A program made the translations under genes and the position numbers. From contig NW_026973671.1 in NCBI RefSeq assembly GCF_035594125.1, positions 490,001 through 554,000 on the forward strand: a DNA stretch of 64,000 nt, given 5' to 3'. This DNA comes from Scylla paramamosain (taxonomy: Eukaryota > Arthropoda > Malacostraca > Decapoda > Portunidae). Each line of letters opens with the position of its first letter. Position 1 is the stretch's first letter. Shown here piece by piece: positions 57,649 through 64,000 of this stretch. The notes under the pieces are model-generated. The model worked only from the letters and a program-made list of their open reading frames with translations, was not told where the DNA came from and did no database searches.

Positions 57649-58319
57649 TTGGTTCCCAACCTTCATTACATTACTTGTTTACTGACTTTCCAAGTTTGCA
57701 TTATCCATATCATCAAGTGAAGGTACAGTACTAAATATCTGCTATAAAGAAACAGAGGTAAACCCTATAAAGCAATCACTCAATTGCATAGCTGGCAATG
57801 ATAAAAAATTTATCACAATAAATAATAAATCAATGATGATAATGTTATCAGTGATAACTGATAACTCAGTAACTGGTGATAAATTTATCGCCGATATTTG
57901 ATAACCAATAAATCTATAAATTCAAAATTCTGATAGTAGTGATAACAATATTGATATTTTAAGTAAAAAGAAAGAAAAATCCAAGCCTTTACTTTTATCT
58001 TGATCTTAGAAAACTTAGAAACATCTTCAAAAAATTTAAATTCAATGTTTATCCTGTCTCTTCACTAATGAAAAGTACTGTTTTAATTGAAATAACTACA
58101 TTTGATTTTGAAAGTTAACAACTTCAACGTGCTCATGTTCCTAAAACTACTTTACCAAGGGGGGGATGACATTAGTAGCACTGTGTCGTGGGTAGTGAAG
58201 ATGGGCATTGGCAGCACTGAAATCAGGAAGGAGTGAGCTGGTACTCGAGATGAGACCAGAGGTGGGAAACACTTTGATTGGCCAAAAGAGCAACAGCAGC
58301 AATTACTTCAGGCTACCCA
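57649..58319. mobile_element. Insertion in LINE B: hAT-like end and GATAA/TTATC-dense AT-rich DNA
   Basis: LINE homology stops at 57648 and a CATTGGTTCCCAACC sequence begins, similar to the hAT end at 46984. From 57738 to 57955 GATAA and TTATC occur about ten times, several as palindromic pairs. The LINE resumes near 58320. I could not find a matching right end or target duplication, so the nature of the insertion is inference. Confidence 0.45.
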
Positions 58320-58520
58320 TTAAGATCCAGGGCTTGTTCCTCCCTCTCCTCTACCCTCCAACTACTTCATGCTACCCATTAAGATCCTTCGCAGTGATGC
58401 TTTCCATAACCTTGCTGCCCTCAGAAGGCTTATGGACCTGATGGGTCCCTCGTATTGTTCTCTGAACTGTGCCTTCGTGCTTGCATCCTGCCTATTCATC
58501 TCCACTTGTTCTGTTGTAAA
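58320..58520 (+). mobile_element. LINE family B, continuation (linker to RT start)
   Basis: GLFLPLLYPPTTS with the DYFMLPIKILRS-like segment in another frame, then LRRLMDLMGPS and CLFISTCS. Follows on from the 57648 break. Confidence 0.65.
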
Positions 58521-59164
58521 ATAGTGTGGTGAGAGCCTTCCCTGTCACCTCTCCCCAGTACTCACCCACTGAGAGCAAGTATCCACCTCACTGGCTGCCT
58601 CCCTCTAGCATTCCTTCATTTCATTCATACAAACTTCCCCAGAGTAGTAAAAATGATCAGACAACTTCCTCCAAAGATCACATTCCAAATCTTGGTCTTT
58701 GTGGAACTCCTCATAAAAAGCAGTTTATTAGTCCACATACCAATAATTTATTTCACATGAAATTCACTGGAATTTGTGGCACCAATATTTGGAGAAACCA
58801 TAAACATTTACAAACTCATTCACTTTCATTGTTACCATTTGTCCACACCACCTTACTGTATTTCAGATTATTACAGCACCATCCTACTCCACACATCACT
58901 ACTCTGTGCAGGAAAAGAGATGAGTGTGGAGGAACATGTACAGTGTATGGCACTGCAATACTAACTGCTAGATTTAGAATACAAGATGACTGATATCAAA
59001 ATGTTACAAGACTTATCCATGTATTAAGTTTGGACATCACTCCTTCAAAACAGTCACCTTGACCACCAATAAAGTGGTCCCAGTCCCGCTGTCACTGCTC
59101 ACATGTGTTTAGTAAGTCTTGTTCTCAAAGCATGTTAAGCACCTTCTGTGACTCAGGCTCAACC
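58521..59164. other. No gene recognised
   Basis: A 155-codon open frame (58526-58993) is Ser/Pro/His-rich with no known motif. Confidence 0.4.
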
Positions 59165-59450
59165 TCTTCCATGGAACACAGGATAACAACATATGGAAAT
59201 CAGAAAGGCTGCCAGAAGTCATAAGGCTTACCCGTGGCAGTTCCTGCACAAAATATACCTACCTATTTCCATCTACCATCCCCATCCATAAATCTTTTAA
59301 AACTCCTAAAGAACCAACACCAACAACCTGATTACTGAGTCCATTCCATTCACCTACCACTCCATCTGAAAACCAATTCCTTCCTATCTCCCTTTTAAGT
59401 CTGACTTTTCAAACTTAGATCCATCCTTTCTCATTTCATGGTGTCAAGAT
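59165..59450 (-). mobile_element. LINE 3' end (family E), copy 4
   Basis: Reverse complement of the family E end: CTACCATCCCCATCCATAAAT and ATTACTGAGTCCATTCCATT are shared with 31.2 kb (+ strand reading). Confidence 0.7.
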
Positions 59451-60568
59451 GGCATCCTTTTCACCCACAGCTTCCTTTATCTTTAGGAAGAAGTTACAAA
59501 TGAAGTGTGGATCCAGGTCTTGTCCCCAGTGGAGACCCTCAATGTGAAGGTTGGGTCATCTGGCACACCTTCTGTTTGGAGATCAGAAGCCTGGGCACAC
59601 ATTTTTCAGCTATGTGGTCATATTCAAATCAAACATGGGGATTGCCTCAGCTGTTCTGTATGATGCACCAACCCTGACACCAACTCCCTTCGCTGATCTC
59701 CAACAATTCCCTTGCACGTCACTCAACCGTTTCCATGTTTTCAGTGGCTGAGCTCACGGAATATCATCCTGACCTCTTGTCATCTTCCAGAGATATTCTG
59801 TTGCTCCTGAAGAATACATGGCACTTGACGCACCTCACATAACTCACTGCTTCCTTGCCACACGTGTGCTAATTCATGTCAAAGGTCTCTGCTGAATTTG
59901 ACACACAATTTGGTGTTAACTCTGCTCTTGTTTGCAGTTCATGATGAAATATGAAGTTCAGCATGAGGCCACAAAACTCATGTGATATGGCTCACAAAGT
60001 TCACAGAAAGACACCAATTGGCAGACTGCTTGATAACTGTCACTGTCCAGTCCCATCAGACATGCATCCTTGTACAGCCACCTGTTGGTGTACTATGGAA
60101 CTAGTCTTGGGGCTTTGATACCACCTCACACTTCATTTTACCCTTCAATCCCAACATGTCAGTGGTAGCTGAGGTAATCTCATTCTTGTGTATAGATTCC
60201 TTTAGTTACAAGGAATATGTATTATGTTGCTGGGACACTCACTTTGTGCCTCTCTCAAATGGATGATGTATAATAAGAGCTAAGATAAGCAACATTGTTT
60301 CAGCTTTTTTCTGCCACACACAGTCATCTATCAAGAATCTGGCAAAGCCTGGGATGAATATAGCAGCGTGTTATGACCACAGGTCTCTGTGCTCTTACAC
60401 TGTAAATATGCACTGTGATGCCCCATGAGTACCTCTGGGGTGATAACACTCATGAGGTCCACAGCTGGCTGCTGCATTACCACACGACACAGTGCACCAC
60501 TTGTGGAAGACATGAGGTCATTATGTACACTTCCTTCTCAGTGATAAAATGAATCCAAGAAATGTATA
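59451..60568. other. No gene recognised
   Basis: Short frames lack motifs. Confidence 0.4.
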
Positions 60569-61345
60569 CAGTGGAACCTCAGTTACTGAATGTCTCCCTC
60601 TCCGAACAACTCTGTTTTTGAACAAAAATTTTAACTCCTAATTGCTTTGATTACTGTACCATAATTTGGTTTTCAAACAAAGTTACTCGATTTCAAATAC
60701 TACAACACGTAACAAAAGCTGCCATTTATTACTAATTTATAGTTTCTATAAATATTTCCTTTGGAGGAGAGACACAGAGGGTAAGACAGTAATTCAATCT
60801 TTGAAATAAGTTAAATATGATCCTACTGAAGAACCTCAATGTAAACAAACAAGGTTCGGGGCTCAGGAGTAATCCCAAGCCTCCTGTGGCTCTCCCGATG
60901 AGCCACAATGCCATCACTACTGCACAACTGCATTTTTCCAGTAGCTTTTCCCAGCAGCAAGATGTCTAAGTGTTATGATCACCTTCATTTTTGGCAGCGA
61001 GTGGGTTGCTCCTCTCTGTCTCTGTAAGGCTTCCCTCACTTCATGGGTGACAAAGAGAAAGCCAGCATGGTCTAAACAATATCTTTTGATGAGTACTGTA
61101 TCACTAAGTTCATTCAATACAGCTTTTCTGAATAAAAAAATTCTAAGCTGGAGATGCTGTGGAGCAGCCATCTTAGCAGCGGGAGTGTTGGTCATTACCC
61201 ACTAAGACATGGTGGATGCGAGTCTGAGAATGGATTAATCTATTTTAGAATGACTCCTGTGGGGAAAATAGTATCGGTTTTCAAACATTTTGGATTTGGA
61301 ACGACATTTACGAACAAATTAAGTTAAAAAACTGAAGTTCCCCTG
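60569..61345. mobile_element. pogo/Tigger-like DNA transposon, non-autonomous
   Basis: The left end CAGTGGAACCTCAGTTACTG, preceded by TA, and the right end reading CAGGGGAACTTCAGTTTTTT on the other strand are imperfect inverted repeats. Subterminal sequence is rich in CGAACAA/TTCAAAC words on both sides, typical of Tigger-like elements. The right flank is CA rather than TA. The 777-bp interior has no transposase. A related segment lies at 40.6-41.3 kb. Confidence 0.65.
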
Positions 61346-61747
61346 CATAAGGATTCACTGTTGAATGAAAGATAAAGCAAAAGAGATAAAGATGAAGTTG
61401 AAACTGTCCTCCTCATATTCAAAGTAATGAGGAGTTCTGGATACTTCCCTTGCAGAGTCAAAATCAGTTCAAACTGGCAGGAACTGTATCAGATGAAGAG
61501 GCTTGCTGACAAATAAAAGTAAAACAATGCAGATGTAACACAACTGCTCACTGTCAACTACGACAATGTAAAACTAGAGATATAAAATAGGAACACACTG
61601 ATAAATAAAGCAAAAACAATTGACATGTAGGATATCTGAACCAACTGTATAAAAAAAAAAAAAAAAAAAAAAAACTGTTCATAAAGCAACACAAACAACA
61701 TGCAAAATGAAGCTGAAACTTTCCTTCTTGGTAGTGAAGTGACATAC
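61346..61747. other. No gene; poly-A run 61648-61674
   Basis: AT-rich DNA with a 27-bp A-run; nothing else supported. Confidence 0.4.
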
Positions 61748-61810
61748 CTCTCTCAGCATTGCAAGGGGCCTGGGCTGCTCCCTTCCCCTTGGCCCCCTTA
61801 GAGGTTTTGT
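61748..61810 (-). CDS. Putative 63-nt cassette exon, - strand gene
   Basis: Acceptor ACACACCCCCAG precedes 61810 and donor GAGAG|gtatgt follows 61748. 63 nt, phase 1 on both sides. The peptide after the split codon is KTSKGAKGKGAAQAPCNAER, Lys/Ala/Gly-rich and probably a flexible linker. It is the most upstream exon of the - strand set seen here. Confidence 0.45.
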
Positions 61811-61907
61811 CTGGGGGTGTGTTCACTCAGGGCGGGAGGGATTGGGGACACCTGCAAAATGTGGCCACTTGAGAGATGGGACAGCCACCCTTGAGGAGTC
61901 ACCCAGA

Positions 61908-62064
61908 CAACCAGCCAGCCAGCCCACAGTGGACTAGTCAGCCAGATAGCCAGCCAGTCAGCTAGTCAGCAAGAAAACCAACCAGCCAGCCGGTCAGCCA
62001 GGCATCCAACCAGTCAGTTAGTTAGCCAGCCAGCCAACCAGAAAGCCAGAAAGCCAGCCAGCCC
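61908..62064. repeat. Degenerate (CAGC)n / CCAGCCAG tetranucleotide repeat
   Basis: About 40 imperfect 4-bp units (CAGC, CAGT, CAAC variants). Confidence 0.85.
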
Positions 62065-62129
62065 AAAGAAAACACTACACACAGAGGAGGAGAGGCACTA
62101 CAAAGACTAAATTTGGTATTATTAAGAGA

Positions 62130-64000
62130 AGTGGACATTGTTGAACACATGAACTACAATCATCCTGTAGGAAAAAGTGATTGTGTGATGGTAAGGTTTC
62201 ATATCAAAGAAAAAGAAGAGGAAAGTAGATGGGAAAATTATAAGGATGAAATATTTAGCTATGGTAAAACTAACTTCAAATAAATGATGAGATACTTTGG
62301 TAAGATGGACTGGAGTGCCTTTATTACAGCAAAAGATGTGCAGAAGTAGGAAGCATTAGTCACTAGGTATATATAAGAAAGAGTGAAAAGATGTGTACCA
62401 AAAGGAAACACAAAGATAAGATATAACAAAGACTGGTATAACAGAAGATGTGAAGTTAAAGTTGAAGGATGCATTTGACAAAGTACCACACTGAAGATTG
62501 ATATGAAAGATATAAACACAATAAGAAGAAAATAAAAACACAAAGACTGCTATAAAAGAATATGTGAAGTAGTGAGGGAGGAGAGGAAGAAGGCATGGAA
62601 TAGATGGAGGTGAAAAATGCAAAGATGTGGCAAAACTACACCACTACAAGAAATGACTGTGTAAGGGTTATTACAGAAGAAAGGACAAGTTATGAGAACG
62701 ATGTTATGGACAAATGTAAAGAGGAACCAAAACTATTCTTCAGGTGTGTGAGGAGCACAATGAAAACAAAGAAGGTGAATGGTCAAATGTGTGAGGATCT
62801 GGCTGACATGGCAGAGATGATGAATAAGAGTTTTCATTTAGCGTTCACAATGAGAGGATATTTGTGGGGCAAAGTGAGATGAGTGAAAAAATGGGTCCAG
62901 GGAAAATCCAGGTGACTGAGGAAGACATGTGGAAACAGTGTGAGGGACTAGATGTTAGAAAGGCCCCTGGACCCAAAAAAGTGTTGGGATGGATACTGAA
63001 AGAATGCAATCAGCAGGTGACATGGGTGGTGCACAGTATTACTGAGAGTTCCTTAAATGAAAGTAGAGTCCTGCTTAAATGAAAGAGAGTAAAAAATAAT
63101 TCCAATTTATAAAGGTGGTAACAAGAAGAGGCGATGAACTACAGACCAGTGTCTCTAACAAGTGTGGTATGTAAAATGTCTGAAAGATTAAAGAAGGATA
63201 AATTAATGCATTACCTAGAAAATGAAGTGATGATAAAACAATTTGGATTTAGAAGACAGAGGTCATGTATTATAAACCTGATGAGTTTTTATTCAAGAGT
63301 GGTGGATACAATACAAGAGAGGAATGGGTGGGCAGACTGTGTATATTTAGCCCTGAAGAAAGCCTTTGATAAAGTGCCACACAGGAGACTGCCATGGAAG
63401 ATGGAGCATGATGATGGTCTGAGGGATGGCCTGCTGGGATGGATGGAGAATTTCTTGACTGAGAGAGAGATGAGAACCGTGGTAAAAGATTGGGAGTCAT
63501 CACAGAGGAAAACTGAAAGTGGAGTACCCAAAAGCTCAGTGCTGGCACCAGTCATATATGAATGATATGATACAGAGTGTGAATAGCTACATGAGCCTTC
63601 TGTGCAGATGATGCCAAGTTCCTGAAAGAGTTGAGAGTGAGGAAGATTGTGGAGTGTTGCAAGAGGATCTGAACAAGATATTGGAGTGGAGTCATAGATG
63701 GGAAATGGAGTTTAATCCAGAGAAATGTAAAGTAATGGAATTTGGAAAGAGTGAGAGAAGAGTAAAAGGAAATTATGTGTTGAAAGGTGAGAGGTTGAGT
63801 AAAGCAGAGGAGGAAAACGATCTGGGTGTTACGGTCAGTGGAAATTTGATCCCATAGAAACACATTAGCAGAACTACAGGAGAAACCTATAATTTGTTAA
63901 GCCTATAATTTGTTGAGAGGAATAAGGCCATCTTTTGAGTATAACAATGAAAAGATGATCAGGAAGATGATTATATCACTGATTTGACCTAGACTGAAAT
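62130..64000 (+). mobile_element. LINE family A, endonuclease end through RT, runs off the window
   Basis: From the left: a degraded endonuclease end (HPVGKSDCVMVRF), MDWSAFITAKDVQK, a basic linker, DKCKEEPKLFFRCVRSTMK, RKAPGPKKVLGWILKEC (62960-63010), NYRPVSLTSVVCKMSERL, KQFGFRRQRSCIINLMSFYS, ALKKAFDKVPHRRLPWKM, SGVPKSSVLAPVIYE and CADDAK (expected FADDAK, about 63610). Then WSHRWEMEFNPEKCKVMEFG follows. Frame breaks occur at about 62880, 63080 and 63560. A stray AFDKVPH segment at 62466-62492 sits in the linker, far from its normal place. The C-terminal part lies beyond 64000. Confidence 0.85.

Noticed and set aside
61748..61850. Terminal exon starting at ATTTTGCAG (61850), - strand
   Set aside because: That frame stops after eight codons, whereas the inner acceptor at 61810 gives a frame-preserving cassette. 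It was not kept as the main model.

Overview
This window looks like nuclear DNA of an arthropod, most likely a decapod crustacean such as a crab. That is inference: there is no operon structure and coding DNA is sparse and split by GT-AG introns. Long (AT)n, (GA)n and (CT)n microsatellites are everywhere, and there are many decayed non-LTR retrotransposons whose protein features resemble decapod LINEs. No database search was possible, so family names rest on recognised motifs.

Layout. 0-9 kb: microsatellites, two exons of a HERC-type HECT ubiquitin ligase on the + strand (4.5 and 5.15 kb, the second frameshifted), and one well-bounded internal exon on the - strand (7.9 kb). 10-18 kb: an RTE-like reverse transcriptase (RT) fragment, two other RT fragments with YVDD boxes, a LINE 3' end and an RNase H fragment. 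21-26 kb: an 821-bp element with perfect 26-bp inverted ends, then two LINEs in tandem. 27-28 kb: a frameshifted C2H2 zinc-finger array. 30-34 kb: purine-rich DNA and a degenerate minisatellite. 36-40 kb: a compound tRNA-derived SINE inside (AT)n and a long LINE copy. 41-44 kb: the same LINE family inverted. 46-48 kb: a hAT deletion derivative with a perfect 8-bp target duplication. 48.8-52.8 kb: an apparently intact DNA transposon with 30-bp inverted ends and a spliced 676-aa DDE-type transposase carrying a DUF7869-like core. After it come a piggyBac-like MITE, LINE ends, a pogo/Tigger-like element and a LINE that runs off the right edge.

Host genes. Apart from the HERC exons and the 7.9-kb exon, the best host signal is a set of six short - strand exons between 44.2 and 61.8 kb. 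All are entered in the same intron phase. Three have matching donors (symmetric cassettes) and three end in a stop. They look like the alternatively spliced 3' end of one gene whose upstream exons lie beyond the right edge.

The repeats nest inside one another: a SINE in (AT)n, LINEs next to microsatellites, and (AT)n inside a transposase 3' region. The intact transposon at 48.8-52.8 kb is the most coherent mobile system here.
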